From: Helichrysum umbraculigerum | Lineage: Eukaryota; Streptophyta; Magnoliopsida; Asterales; Asteraceae | Assembly: GCA_949592205.1 (NCBI GenBank) | Contig: CATIUR010000003.1 | Location: 80,814,501 to 80,878,500 of the forward strand | Reading direction: 5' to 3' | Length of the DNA stretch: 64,000 nucleotides | Translations under genes and position numbers: made by a program | Shown here: piece by piece, positions 24,333 to 35,469 of the stretch | How positions within the stretch are numbered: position 1 is the first letter of the stretch | Layout of the letters: every line of letters begins with the position of its first letter | Notes under the pieces: generated by a model | The model's input: only the letters and a program-made list of their open reading frames with translations | The model's database searches: none | Told to the model about the DNA's origin: nothing

Positions 24333-25399
24333 CCTCCAATTCAGCAGACCATTTTTTTTTAGATTTGTAGATCTCTGAGTCGCGGTGGTTTGGGCAGCTT
24401 GATCGCCTAAATCCGAGTTCGTATGAGGGAGTTATGGCCAAAACGGTGCGGCCTCGCCGAATTAGTTTAATGACGAACTTTCTTTTTATAACTGAGTATT
24501 GGTTTTATACGTTCACGAATAATTATAAACAATACAAAACACAATCATACGAGCTATCTAAATACGAAAACAAACCAAATTATATTTTTGAAATATAACT
24601 TCAATTCCGTCACCATCGGGCCGTACACTTTTACAAACTACGAACTTGATCGGATTATAAACATATAAACATAAACACTAGTCGAATGCGTTGAACTTAA
24701 CTAAACAAGTGAACGATTATACGAATGATTTACTAAGCGTCCACTTACAGATACACAATCTCGCATGTATAGGATACTAGGAAGTTACTCTTGGTACACG
24801 CGCGCACATATAGGATTGCTTGCTCCTCCGGTGAGTTTCACAACCCCACTCTTTTTGACATTTTACTGTTTTCGGGGTGGAAATGCATACTCAACATTTT
24901 TATAAACTATTGTTTATTAAAAACCATCATTTTTATCACTACCATTTGGTGACCACTTTCATGCTAAGATTATGTCTAAGCATCTTGTAGGTAATGTGAT
25001 TTACCCTAGCTCTATTAGTACGTACTATCTTATGTGTACAACCTACTTCTTGTTGTAGCATTGCTTGATGATCGACTCTTATCTAATAGGTATTTGTGGT
25101 GTGTTTGAGTTGGTTCAATTATGTGAAATTCATTTGTGTGTACTAAATATGTGTTAGTTAAATTCCTTGTTGCATTTCATTATTATGTGTTCTAGGTATA
25201 TTGTGATTGTTTGTGTAAGATTTCAAGAAAAGTAGAATACTTCAAGACACATACTCAATAATATCAGAAAACTAGATTTCATCTAAGTACACAAGACTAT
25301 TTGGAGATTTAAATACAAGAAATGTACAAGATTAAGATACAAAAATCCTAGAAACAAGAATCAAGAAACCACATGAATTTGGAAATTAAGGCTTACAAG

Positions 25400-25700
25400 A
25401 TACGTCAAGAAATGTCGAGAATTGGAAATGTCAAGAACTAGGATATGTCAAGAAGTTATATGCAAGAAACTGTCAAGAACATGTCAAGAAAATGTCAAGA
25501 ACATGTCAGGAAGTTATATGCAAGAAAATGTCAAGAACATGTCAAGAAAATGTCAAGAACATGTCAAGAAATGTCAAGAACTTAGAGGTGTCAAGAACCT
25601 AGAAATGTCAAGAATTAGACACTCGAAATGCCAAGAACTGACGAGAATTTTGAAATTCCAAGAAATCAAAGTTAGAATGCCAAGACCTTAAGAATATAGA
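25400..25700 (+). repeat. TCAAGAA-rich degenerate tandem repeat in element D LTR
   Basis: ATGTCAAGAAA/ATGTCAAGAAC is repeated many times, with a longer 54-bp-like unit (TCAAGAACATGTCAGGAAGT). Element G inserted into the 3' LTR copy of this repeat at 52795. A CAAGAAA repeat of the same kind occurs again after gag (50340-50570). Confidence 0.9.
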
Positions 25701-26272
25701 AATGACAAGAGTCTAAGAATCAAGACTGAGGATACTAGAACTAGTTAACAAGAAATTCGTGGATTAATAATCATATTCAAGAATAGTTCAAGAAACCTAG
25801 ATACAAGAAACTCAAGATACTACGACTCGTTCGAGGTTAAACTGATATACAAGACTGTACACATCTAAATACTACTATTTCACTAAGTATAACTGTGTAC
25901 TTCTCAAAATGATTTGTAAAATCATCATTACTATTTATTGATAAACTCTGTGAACTCACCAGCTTTATAGCTGACTGTTTTAGTATGCATTTTCAGGTAT
26001 CTGCTTTAGTAGGATCGGCCCATCAGGATCCTAGCTCGAGTCGCATACTTTTCAACACTGGATTTCATTGCATACTTTTGTATTATTAGAAATGTAATGA
26101 ATTACCTTGCAAACTCAAAAGTTTTGTAAACATCTTATTCAGTAATGTAACTACTATTTTCAAAACGTCTCATCTAGAGTCGTTCATTATGTACCTTGCG
26201 CTTGTGATATTTGATTTGGTAACATCCCGACCCGACCGCTTCCGCAACCTGAAATTTGGGGGTGTTACAGAT

Positions 26273-26285
26273 TGGTATCAGAGCC
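26273..26285 (+). other. Element D primer binding site (initiator tRNA-Met)
   Basis: TGGTATCAGAGCC three bases after the LTR end. Confidence 0.95.
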
Positions 26286-27074
26286 TAAGGTTATAGTGAA
26301 CTAGGTTGCATTTAGTGGGCCTAGACTATGACCGTTAGGCAATATTCCTTATTAGATATAACTAGTTCAGTGATTACACCATATGAGTTTAATTTAACAT
26401 AGTTTAGCTAACTATGTACAATTAAATGAATACGATGTGAAAACTGAAAGGGGTTATGTTGAACAGGAATGCGATAGTTGACTCTGACCATGAGAGAAAC
26501 CGAGACTTATACTTGGTTTGTGCTAGACAATCATTAGGTTATTATGTGATATAGGCGTATATACATACATAGGCCTCATTTATGTGCTACCTTATAGGCT
26601 ATTATATATTGAAGATATATGATTAAGCCCCACTCGCGTATTATCTTCTAAGCTATTATATATATCGAATATATATAGATCACACACGATAATACACTCG
26701 TTAACACTCACACTATTAAAGGCGACGAGTATAACTACTATCGTCTATCCATTTATACGCACATGACATCTTACAACACTTTCCGCTGTGTCATCATACG
26801 TTCGCGAGGAATATATCATTTCATATTCCTTCCATCATTTTTGTTCTTCAGAATCACAAGTGGAACCTATGGTTAGAAGGACTTATAGGTTTCCATTAGT
26901 AGAACCTTACCCAGCTCACTCGTAAACCCGCAGCTTGTATTCAACTCTGTTGTCTGTCAATTGTGATTATCACTTGTGCTGCTGTATATTACCCCATAAA
27001 TATATATGTACATATGTGATATATCATGATTTGGTACAAACAACTCATCCATTCTCTTTGCCATTGTTAGAATC
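26286..27074 (+). other. Element D leader
   Basis: The first ~170 bp are closely similar to the leaders of A, B, E and H, including a palindromic-loop hairpin at 26397-26417 (stem ACATAG/CTATGT, loop TTTAGCTAA). No counterpart of the A/B/E leader frame is visible. The leader ends CTTTGCCATTGTTAG four bases before the gag ATG, which looks like a 3' splice site. Confidence 0.7.
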
Positions 27075-27620
27075 ATGCCGCCAAAGAGGAAAGGTTTCAG
27101 TCAAGCTGAACTCAATGCTGCGGTTACCCGAGCTGTAGCCGAAGCCATGGCTGCTCGAGACGCTCAAAGGAATGAAGATACATTCAATACCACTCCTCCT
27201 CCTGTTATCAAACCTTGTTCCTACAAGGATTTTCTCAGCTGCAACCCATTGTATTTCAAGGGCACAGAAGGTGCCATTGGCTTAATCCGTTGGATAGAAC
27301 GAATGGAATCTGTCTTCTCTCTCTGTAACTGTGCGGAAGACAGCAAGGTCAAGTTTGCTACCTACACATTTCAAGAAGGTGCACTCACATGGTGGAATAC
27401 CCACGCAAACTCTGTTGGTGTCGAGATCGCAAACCAACTTCCTTGGGCTGAATTGAAGAAAAAGCTGATTGAGAAGTACTGTCGCGAGGAAGAACTACAC
27501 CGACTGGAAGTGGAGTTCTGGCATCTAGCGGTACAAGGGAACGATATTGCTGGGTACACCACCAAGTTCCAGCAATTCGCTCTGTTGTGCCCAGGTTTGG
27601 TTGATACGGAAGGAAAAAGT
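27075..27620 (+). pseudogene. Element D gag, part 1 of 3
   Basis: Gypsy Gag N-terminus: MPPKRKGFSQAELNAAVTRA, FKGTEGAIGLIRWIERMES, EGALTWWNTHANSVG. It is open to the insertion of E at 27621; the 5-bp duplication AAAGT (27616-27620 and 37769-37773) flanks E. Most similar to the gag of B. It has the same 5-nt spaced AG before the ATG as its relatives. Confidence 0.94.
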
Positions 27621-29918
27621 TGTAACACCCCCAAATTTAATGATTTGCGGAAGCATACATTGGGTGTTACTAATCAATATACAAAGCACAAGATTAATAG
27701 TAAACGACCTCTAAATGAGACGTTTGTAAAATAGTTACATTTCATAATTAATAATCGTTTGAAAACCGTAGGTTTTCGTATACAAAATGTAATTCCCTAG
27801 AGCCCACGCGTATAGCGGGAGATTCTATTACATCACCATAGTTACAAAAGATAATACCAAAGAATCTCCGTTAAATGCAGTTTGTAAATCATGCGACTCT
27901 AGCTAGTAATCCTGGAGTAATCCTACTCCGTAAGTGTACCTGAGATACAAAGCTAAAAAGTGTCAACCAAAAAGGTTGGTGAATCTCACAGGTTTAGTAA
28001 TAAGTAGGTGTTATGAACCACAAGTATGTACCCGTATTGCTATCAAGCAAAGTAAGTAAATCAGTAAACCAGTACAGTGCCATGAGCTCATAAGTTGAAG
28101 CTTAACCGTGTAGTGTGAATATATCACGTACCCCCATGAGTGCTATCCGCACACTCATATGTAACAAATACTAATATGTATGTTTCTACGTGTAAATCAG
28201 TACGTGGTGGCGCTACCACCCCAGACAGGGATTGTCAGTCCCAAATGGATCCATCTATTAGTAATCGCGCTTAAGTCCATAACTAACAACTTACGATTAG
28301 GAGGCTTTCAGTGGATAAAAGTAACTCATGCGTTTGTTTGTAATCAGTAATGTTTTCAGTTCAGTACATTGTGTTCATACGTAAAACAGTTGCTAAGTAT
28401 CTCACCCCAAAGTATAAAACAGTAAAAGTGGGGCTGTAAGACTCACCTGAGTCGAGCAGTGGTAACTAGCAAGTAGTAGTAAAGCAAGTAGGTTCTCCGA
28501 ACCCGTAACCTTCTAGTGCCTAAACACGTAAGGTTAAGTAAGTAGATGTCTCGCAAGACCATCTAGGCTAGTTGTTCATACAACCCGTTGTGTTTAAATG
28601 TTGGTTTGTTCGCGTTCGTATCAAAGTATACGGCCCGTTGGTGATTTGTTATATTTAAAGTTTATCATCCAATTCGCAAATTAGAGTAATTGTAATAGGA
28701 AAGTATGTTTTATTATGATTGTTAGGTCGTATCGTATAAGGATTTGAGGTTGTAAAAGTTCGACACTTAGTGAAAATGTGAGTTTTCAAGGTTCTGGGTT
28801 GTGCGACGTAGCATGCGACGTTGCAAGCGATGTAGGGTGCGACGTAGGCAGGTACGTCGCATGATGCGACCTTCGCAAATCAATGCGACGTAGGGGGCGA
28901 CGTCGCTAATGCGACGTTGGTTTAGTTTGCGACGTTAAAGTCTACGTCGCTACGTGCGACGTCCGCAAGTTAATGCGACGTAAAGGGCTGCGTCGCTAGT
29001 GCGACGTTGAGGTTTTTGTGCGACGTAGGTCGCGACGTCGCAGAGGCCCCTGGCCAGGTGCGACGTAGCGGTCTGATGGCCAGAATTTTGGTCGAAAACG
29101 AGTTTCCGGGTTTCCGTTGGGTCCAAATCTTTTACCCAACCCTTATATGAACATATTAAGCCTATTTAAACCATAATCTAGTAAAAATGATAAAAAACGA
29201 GAGATGTCGGGATTTGTCGGAAACTTACAAAGTGTCGGATTGAAAATCCGAAAAGATAGGAATGTAGATCGTGTGATGGTGAACGTTTTCTTCCAAAGAG
29301 AGGCTATGATTCGAGTGCGTTTAATATATTTATTTGTTGATTTTGTGAGAGTTTTGGGTGGTTGTGGTTGAGAGAGAAAAGAAAGAAAAGTGAAGGAGAG
29401 AGAGAGAGAGTAAGTTGGTTGAATGAGGAAAAAGGGAGGAAGAATGGGGGTTTTGGTGGAAGCCCCCATTTTTCAGTCCACGCGCCGCGCTCCGTGCGGT
29501 GTTCGTTTGCTCCGTCGTTTAACGTTAAATAATTATTTTACATTTTAAATGGTAGGTTTTAAATACAAATAATTACGCGACATTTCTATTTAAATATTTT
29601 ACAATTAAGTTTGAATACTTTTGTTTTTAAATCGTGTAAGTTTTAATCGTGTAATACGAGGCAGTTACTAATTGTTATTAAATAGCATTTCGGTCATAGT
29701 TGCGTTATTTTAGTTTATAAACCTTTGTTCACCAACGTCCGTATTAACCGAATAGAATTTCATTCTATTTAAGTTGCGTACGATTTAAGCCAAATCGCAA
29801 AGTTGTATATATTCACCAACATATAATCTGATACATAAATTAGCCTAACACAGAACTAATTACATGTATTCACAAAGTATTAGGCACTAATTCTAGTCCT
29901 AATTTGCCGGTTGTTACA
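27621..29918 (-). repeat. Element E 3' LTR
   Basis: Starts TGTAACAACCGG and ends GGGGGTGTTACA on the minus strand. In minus-strand order it holds the GAACACCGCACGGAGCGC block (about 29485-29506), a CT-rich block (29340-29410), TTTTCGGATTTTC...GTAAGTTT (about 29220-29260), the hairpin array (28839-29041), CAGGTGAGTCTTACAGCCCC (about 28425-28450), CTCAGGTACAC (about 27940) and the end hairpin (27621-27670). Confidence 0.96.
28839..29041 (-). repeat. Five-hairpin array in element E LTR (7-bp stems, 8-nt loops)
   Basis: GCGACGT-8 nt-ACGTCGC occurs at 28839-28860, 28885-28906, 28929-28950, 28975-28996 (one mismatch) and 29020-29041. Loop length is 8 nt every time although loop sequences differ. 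Unpaired GCGACGT half copies lie between. The other LTR has the same array at 36689-36891. Confidence 0.95.
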
Positions 29919-29953
29919 TTCTCCCCTTGTTAAAAGAATTTCGTCCCGAAATT
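29919..29953 (-). other. Element E purine tract and hairpin
   Basis: AACAAGGGGAGAA abuts the LTR on the minus strand; hairpin AATTTCG/CGAAATT, loop GGA, at 29937-29953, ending at the pol stop codon. Confidence 0.87.
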
Positions 29954-32900
29954 AGTTCGATTGCACGGTCGGTGCGTTGTCTGGGAAGAGATGTGGATAT
30001 TTCTGTCGCATTTGGTCTTCCCGTTCCCAGGTAAATTCCGGACCACGTCTAGAATTCCACCTGACTTTCACGATGGGAATACGACTCTGTTTTAGTTGTT
30101 TGACCTCACGGTCCATGATTTCCATAGGTTCCTCAACGAAATGAAGTTTATCATCGATTTGAATTTCATCGAGCGGTATAATCAGTGTCTCGTCAGACAG
30201 ACATTTCTTCAGATTAGAAATGTGGAATGTGTTGTGAACGCTGCTAAGCTCAGCAGGAAGTTGCAGGCGGGATGCCACTGGGCCAATCCTTTCAAGGATT
30301 TCGAATGGTCCGATGTATCTAGGATTTAGTTTGCCTCGTTTTCCGAATCGAATGACACCTTTCCACGGTGCCACTTTGAGAAGTACCTTGTCCCCTACTT
30401 GGAACTCAAGGTGTTTGCGTCTCACGTCAGCATAGCTTTTCTGACGATCACGAGCGGCTTTTAGTCGGTTTTGTATGCCGACGATCTTTTCAGTTGTTTC
30501 ATGTATGATTTCTGGACCGGTGAGTTGTGTATCCCCCACCTCAGTCCAACAGATAGGTGACCGGCACTTACGACCGTACAGTGCCTCGAAGGGTGCAGCC
30601 TTTATGCTGGTGTGATAACTGTTGTTGTACGAGAACTCGCACAACGGTAAGTGATTTTCCCAGTTTTTACCGAAGTCAACTACGCAGGCTCGTAGCATGT
30701 CTTCCAGTGTTTGTATGGTTCGTTCGCTCTGACCGTCGGTTTGAGGATGGTAAGCCGTACTCATATCCAGACGAGTACCAAGAGATTTTTGCAGTGACTG
30801 CCAGAAGCGAGAAGTGAATCGAGCATCTCGGTCGGAGATGATTGAGATGGGCACGCCGTGTCTTGATACGATCTCTTTCAGGTAGATCCGTGTCAAGCGT
30901 TCCATCTTATCAGTTTCCTTGATGGCTAGGAAATGAGCAGATTTAGTGAGTCGGTCAACGATCACCCAAATGGTATCACAACCGTTAGAAGTTTTCGGGA
31001 GTTTAGTAATGAAATCCATGGTGATCTGCTCCCATTTCCATTGTGGTATTTCGGGTTGTTGTAGCAAACCGGAGGGTTTCTGGTGTTCAGCTTTAACTTT
31101 GGAACAAGCAAGACACTTGCCAACATAGGTTGCAATGTCAGATTTCATGTTGGGCCACCAGTACATTTCCTTGATGCCGTGATACATTTTGTCGGCACCG
31201 GGGTGTATAGAGTATTTTGACTTGTGAGCTTCATTCATCACCAAGTCTCGAAGGTTCCCAAAACTTGGTAACCAGATTCGATTCGAGAAGTATTTGGCCC
31301 CGTTAGGTTTGGTTTCAAATTGTTTGTCCATGCCTCGCAAGGCCTCGTTTATCAAGTTTTCTAGTTTGAGTGCTTCGAGTTGAGCGGTGAGAGTTTGATT
31401 GATGAGGTCGTTGTGAATGGTCATACCGAGAGCTCGAACTCGAAGTGGTTTCACTCGTTCTTTTCGGCTTAAGGCATCGGCGACAACATTCGCCTTGCCT
31501 GGATGATAGCGAATTTCGCAATCGTAATCAGTAAGCAACTCAACCCATCGACGTTGCCTCATGTTGAGATCCTTTTGATCGAAGATATGTTGGAGACTCT
31601 TATGGTCAGTAAATATTGTACACTTGGTACCGTATAAGTAGTGTCTCCAGATTTTTAGAGCGAATACAACAGCCCCCAACTCTAGGTCATGAGTTGTGTA
31701 ATTCTTTTCGTGGACCTTGAGTTGTCGAGAGGCGTAAGCGATGACCTTGTCTCGTTGCATCAACACGCAACCAAGACCTTGGTGTGAAGCATCACAGTAT
31801 ACCACGAAGTCATCGTTGCCTTCGGGTAAAGTTAAGATAGGTGCACTGCAGAGTTTCTGTTTTAGTAGCTGGAAAGCTGACTCCTGTTTGTCAGTCCAAT
31901 CGAACTTCTTTTCTTTTTGAGTCAGTGCAGTGAGAGGTAGGGCTATTTTCGAAAAAATTTCAATGAACCGCCTGTAGTATCCGGCGAGTCCTAAGAATTG
32001 GCGTACCTCGGTCGGTGTAGTAGGTGCTTGCCAACACTTGATAGCCTCGATTTTTGAAGGATCGACATGAATCCCTTGATTGTCAATGACGTGTCTAAGG
32101 AATTGAACGGTTTGCATCCAGAACTCACACTTAGAGAATTTGGCGTATAACTCTTCGTGTTTGAGCAGCTCTAGGATAGTTTTCAGGTGTTGCGCGTGTT
32201 CTTGTTCAGTGCGCGAGTTAATCAAGATGTCATCGATAAAGACGATAACAAACTTGTCAAGGTAAGGTTTGCACACCCGATTCATAAGGTCCATGAATAC
32301 AGCCGGTGCGTTGGTTAAGCCGAATGGCATCACTTGGAATTCATAATGCCCGTAGCGAGTTCGGAAAGCAGTTTTCGGGATGTCATCGTCACGAACTCGG
32401 AGTTGATGATAACCTGACCGTAGATCGATCTTTGAGTAGAAACTCGACCCCTGAAGTTGGTCGAACAGGTCATCAATGCGAGGAAGTGGGTAACGGTTCT
32501 TGACAGTTAATTTGTTGAGTTCATGGTAGTCGATGCACATGCGGAAAGAACCGTCTTTCTTTTTCACAAACAGGACCGGAGCTCCCCAAGGTGAGGAACT
32601 TGGTCGAATAAATCCCTTGTCCAGGAGTTCCTGTAACTGAGTAGACAACTCCTGAAGTTCGGATGGGGCTAGTCGGTAAGGGGCTTGTGCCACGGGTGCT
32701 GCGCCGGGCACAAGATCAATAGAGAATTTGACTTGTCTAATTGGCGGTAGGCCAGGCAAGTCTTCAGGAAAGACTTCTGGGAAGTCTCGAACAATAGGCA
32801 CATCCTCAAGTCGCTTCACCGACTTTTTCTCCAAAACGTGTGCGAGGATTGCCTGGTACCCTTTTCTCAAGTATTTTCGGGTTTTCATGCAAGAAATGAT

Positions 32901-34361
32901 ATTTATTCTCGTCCCACCGGTCTCCCCTTGTATGCTCAAAGTTCCACCGGTGACGAGAGGAATGCGTACAATTTTCTCAAAACAAACGATTTCGGCTCGA
33001 TACTTGGACAACCAATCCATACCGACGATGATGTCAAAGCTGCCGATTTCGACAGGTATCAAGTCAATGGAAAAGAGCTCGTTAGCTAAGTTCAAAGTGC
33101 AATTAGGTATCACACTGTCGGCCTCAATAAGTTTTCCGTTTGCCAATTCTATTGTGTACTTAGAATCTAAGGCAATAGGTGCAGTGTCAAGAAATGTATA
33201 AAACTCATCGGAAATAAAGCTCTTATCAGCACCAGTATCAAATAATACAGAGGCAGTCAAGTTGTTGAGAAGAAACGTACCCGTGACCACGTTCGGGTCT
33301 TGACGGGCTTCCCCAGATTTCAGCACAAAAGCTCTTCCTCGAGCATTGTTGTTATTCCTGTTGTTGTTGTTGTTCAGCTTCGGGCAGTCTTTCTTGAAAT
33401 GCCCCGTACCGTTGCACCCATAACAGGTCTTTGGTGCAGAGGTGTTGGTGTCAGTGGTGTTTGATCTACAGTCCTTAGCCAAGTGTCCAAATCTCTTACA
33501 CTTGCTACAGGGACACGAACCATGGTGGTGTCGTTGGCACTTGGAGCAATAGGGCTTGGTTCCCTTGTACGCCCCCTTATCATCAGAACTGGAGGTGTAG
33601 GCTTTAATGGTTTCAGGTTTCTTGTTTTGGTGGTTGTTGTGGTTGTCGGACCATTTTCGTTTATTGCTATTGGAGGATGGAGTGGGTAGTTTTGGGTCCT
33701 CATTCATAGCTAGAAGTTCATGGGCCAACCGGATGGCACCACGAAGGATGGTTTGGTTTGATGAGGCGACGTTTCCCCGGAAGGGTTCCGGGAGGCCGCG
33801 GATGTATTTCTTAATCTTGTCGAGCCCAGTACCTGCCATAGCTGGGCGAAGGACGGTGAGTTGTTGGAATCGGGTGGTGTATCCAACGATATCAGTTCCT
33901 TGCACTTTTAAGTTCCAGAACTCTTCGTCCAGCTTGTGAAGTTGTTCGGACGGGCAATACTCATCCGTGAGCATTTTCTTTAGATCTTCCCAAGGGAGTA
34001 GATAAGCGGTGTCAATCCCCACGGACTGGGTATAGGAATTCCACCATGAGAGGGCACCATCTTCGAGGGTGCAGGTGGAGAATTTGACCTTGTCGTCTTC
34101 CGCACACTTGCTGATGCGGAAAACAGATTCCATCTTTTCGAACCATCTGATAAGTCCGATGGCTCCTTCGGTTCCCTTGAAGCTCAAGGGTTTGCAGTTT
34201 TGAAAATCATTGTATGAACAAGGTTTAGCAGCAGAGGTTTCAGCGGCATCGCTGCTTCTTGTGGAGTTCGGTGGAGTATTCCGAGCCAAGGCTTCAGTAA
34301 CAGCCTGGGTTATGAGAGACGTGATCTGAGCATCAGTGTAAGGTCTTGACTTTGGCGGCAT
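29952..34361 (-). CDS. Gypsy Gag-Pol polyprotein (element E), intact
   Basis: One 1469-residue frame from ATG at 34361. Domains in order: capsid (about 45-215, GTEGAIGLIRWFEKMES); zinc knuckles CSKCKRFGHLAKDC (284-297) and CYGCNGTGHFKKDC (312-325); aspartic protease DTGA at 375-378; RT (about 540-735) with FIDDIL, catalytic Asp pair near 709-710; RNase H with Asp 857 in YCDASHQGLG; HHCC zinc domain (about 1040-1090); integrase core with Asp1116, Asp1177 and Glu1213, exact DD35E spacing; chromodomain-like tail (about 1410-1460). It is full length for the family. Substitutions against B at conserved sites (DYHELNKL for DYRELNKL, FLRHV for FLGHV, ILINS for ILIYS) may weaken RT. AG four bases before the ATG could be a splice acceptor. 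Confidence 0.97.
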   Translation of the reverse strand: MPPKSRPYTDAQITSLITQAVTEALARNTPPNSTRSSDAAETSAAKPCSYNDFQNCKPLSFKGTEGAIGLIRWFEKMESVFRISKCAEDDKVKFSTCTLEDGALSWWNSYTQSVGIDTAYLLPWEDLKKMLTDEYCPSEQLHKLDEEFWNLKVQGTDIVGYTTRFQQLTVLRPAMAGTGLDKIKKYIRGLPEPFRGNVASSNQTILRGAIRLAHELLAMNEDPKLPTPSSNSNKRKWSDNHNNHQNKKPETIKAYTSSSDDKGAYKGTKPYCSKCQRHHHGSCPCSKCKRFGHLAKDCRSNTTDTNTSAPKTCYGCNGTGHFKKDCPKLNNNNNRNNNNARGRAFVLKSGEARQDPNVVTGTFLLNNLTASVLFDTGADKSFISDEFYTFLDTAPIALDSKYTIELANGKLIEADSVIPNCTLNLANELFSIDLIPVEIGSFDIIVGMDWLSKYRAEIVCFEKIVRIPLVTGGTLSIQGETGGTRINIISCMKTRKYLRKGYQAILAHVLEKKSVKRLEDVPIVRDFPEVFPEDLPGLPPIRQVKFSIDLVPGAAPVAQAPYRLAPSELQELSTQLQELLDKGFIRPSSSPWGAPVLFVKKKDGSFRMCIDYHELNKLTVKNRYPLPRIDDLFDQLQGSSFYSKIDLRSGYHQLRVRDDDIPKTAFRTRYGHYEFQVMPFGLTNAPAVFMDLMNRVCKPYLDKFVIVFIDDILINSRTEQEHAQHLKTILELLKHEELYAKFSKCEFWMQTVQFLRHVIDNQGIHVDPSKIEAIKCWQAPTTPTEVRQFLGLAGYYRRFIEIFSKIALPLTALTQKEKKFDWTDKQESAFQLLKQKLCSAPILTLPEGNDDFVVYCDASHQGLGCVLMQRDKVIAYASRQLKVHEKNYTTHDLELGAVVFALKIWRHYLYGTKCTIFTDHKSLQHIFDQKDLNMRQRRWVELLTDYDCEIRYHPGKANVVADALSRKERVKPLRVRALGMTIHNDLINQTLTAQLEALKLENLINEALRGMDKQFETKPNGAKYFSNRIWLPSFGNLRDLVMNEAHKSKYSIHPGADKMYHGIKEMYWWPNMKSDIATYVGKCLACSKVKAEHQKPSGLLQQPEIPQWKWEQITMDFITKLPKTSNGCDTIWVIVDRLTKSAHFLAIKETDKMERLTRIYLKEIVSRHGVPISIISDRDARFTSRFWQSLQKSLGTRLDMSTAYHPQTDGQSERTIQTLEDMLRACVVDFGKNWENHLPLCEFSYNNSYHTSIKAAPFEALYGRKCRSPICWTEVGDTQLTGPEIIHETTEKIVGIQNRLKAARDRQKSYADVRRKHLEFQVGDKVLLKVAPWKGVIRFGKRGKLNPRYIGPFEILERIGPVASRLQLPAELSSVHNTFHISNLKKCLSDETLIIPLDEIQIDDKLHFVEEPMEIMDREVKQLKQSRIPIVKVRWNSRRGPEFTWEREDQMRQKYPHLFPDNAPTVQSN

Positions 34362-34655
34362 GATTCTTCAATAAAAGAAATGAAGATACATGAGATTTTG
34401 TAAGAAAGTTGCATTTATTTCAGATGTACATGTATAAAGGTGGTAATACATAACATCAATATGAAAAGAATTATGGCAATTAATATGAGTCGAAACAGCA
34501 AGAAATATTTGATAGATGATACGAGTTCAAAGGTTACATCCTACGGATGTATTACAAAAGATGTCGGGAATTGTTACATCCGACTGAAACATAGAGTAGT
34601 GCTTAGATAGTTACTAGATTACAGGATAGTTTACAAAACGAAGACTATGCTAGTC
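34362..34655 (-). other. Element E spacer between leader frame and gag
   Basis: Non-coding. It contains GGGAATTGTTACATCCG like B and ends TTCATTTCTTTTATTGAAG four bases before the gag ATG. Confidence 0.5.
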
Positions 34656-35141
34656 TTAACGTAGGTTAATCTGCTCCATCATTTCGATGAGACGATCCAC
34701 AGTATTTGCAAGTCTGCTGGCTTGTCGAGCATTGTCTTCAGCTAATGCTAGTCGCTGTACCAATCCGCGGTTAGATTCTTCCGTTTCCCGTGAGCGTTGT
34801 TCACACTCATCAAGTCTGTGTTTCAAAAGAGCGGTTTCCACGCTTATCTCCACCACTTTGTTGAAAAGAACGTCCACATTATTAACGGTGGTTTCGTGAT
34901 CCTCAGAGACTTGTTCGATGCGCTCAAGTGATGTAAGTCTCCAGTTTTCGTTGGTTTCTTGCAACACGACATCCATGGTGCGAAGTCGTTGCTCGTGTTG
35001 GTTCACCCTAGCAGCTAAGGCCGGCAAGGTGAAGTGAGTAGAGTACGGGCCAGCTCGAGGCAACCTGTTGTTCCTCCTTGCTACCCTTGGGTTCTGTGAC
35101 CCGGATTGAGAACGAGGTGAATTGGATGGGGTATTTGCCAT
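34656..35141 (-). CDS. Leader protein frame upstream of gag (element E)
   Basis: A 161-residue ATG frame homologous to the leader frame of B, about 60% identical over its first 80 residues by eye. The N-terminal ~40 residues are basic and Ser/Pro-rich (RSQSGSQNPRVARRN); residues about 45-155 are a strongly charged heptad-like helix (LAARVNQHEQRL, LDECEQRSRETEE), probably a coiled coil. It lies between the primer site and gag, in an element whose Gag-Pol is intact, so it is unlikely to be decay. ATG follows TTTGTCTCAG with two bases between, again like a splice acceptor. No characterised family recognised; role unknown. Confidence 0.78.
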   Translation of the reverse strand: MANTPSNSPRSQSGSQNPRVARRNNRLPRAGPYSTHFTLPALAARVNQHEQRLRTMDVVLQETNENWRLTSLERIEQVSEDHETTVNNVDVLFNKVVEISVETALLKHRLDECEQRSRETEESNRGLVQRLALAEDNARQASRLANTVDRLIEMMEQINLR

Positions 35142-35321
35142 TTCTGAGACAAAGCGTTAGTAAGATTGAGGCCTATATTCATATAGTTCCTATATAATAT
35201 AGCCTATTGAGTGTCTAACATAAACATGTGTAAGTCTCGGTTCTCTCGAAGTCAGAGTCTTCTATTGTACCCTGTTCAGCCATAACCCCTTTCAGATCTT
35301 ACATCATCTCTGCTTAATTGT

Positions 35322-35342
35322 ACATAGTTGATCAGGCTATGT
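35322..35342 (-). other. Palindromic-loop hairpin in element E leader
   Basis: Stem ACATAG/CTATGT with loop CCTGATCAA on the minus strand, as in A, B and H. The intervening leader 35142-35453 has no other recognisable feature apart from sequence shared with the other Gypsy leaders. Confidence 0.65.
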
Positions 35343-35453
35343 TAAATTAAACTCGTATGATGTAATCACTGAACCGGTTATACCTAATAAGGGATACTGC
35401 CTAATGGTCATAGTCTAGGCTCACTAAATGCAACCTAGTTCACTATAACCTTA

Positions 35454-35466
35454 GGCTCTGATACCA
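35454..35466 (-). other. Element E primer binding site (initiator tRNA-Met)
   Basis: TGGTATCAGAGCC on the minus strand, three bases from the LTR. Confidence 0.96.
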
Positions 35467-35469
35467 ATC

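Larger units (their letters stand above)
23417..26269 (+). repeat. Element D 5' LTR, 2853 bp
   Basis: TGACACCC...GGGTGTTACA. It holds a CT-rich stretch (23930-23975), CAA and CAT microsatellites (23980-24080), the block TTTTCAGAATCGTAAG, three hairpins (24250-24332), the GGTGAGT...ACTGTTTT...GGGGTG block (24831-24880), a TCAAGAA repeat (25400-25690), and the end hairpin (26219-26269). The 111-codon frame at 23767-24102 is largely microsatellite (poly-Ser, poly-Gln) and not a convincing gene. Confidence 0.93.

Noticed and set aside
25400..25700. Possible CRISPR-like array (regular short repeats)
   Set aside because: Degenerate TCAAGAA microsatellite in a plant LTR with no unique spacers of constant length.
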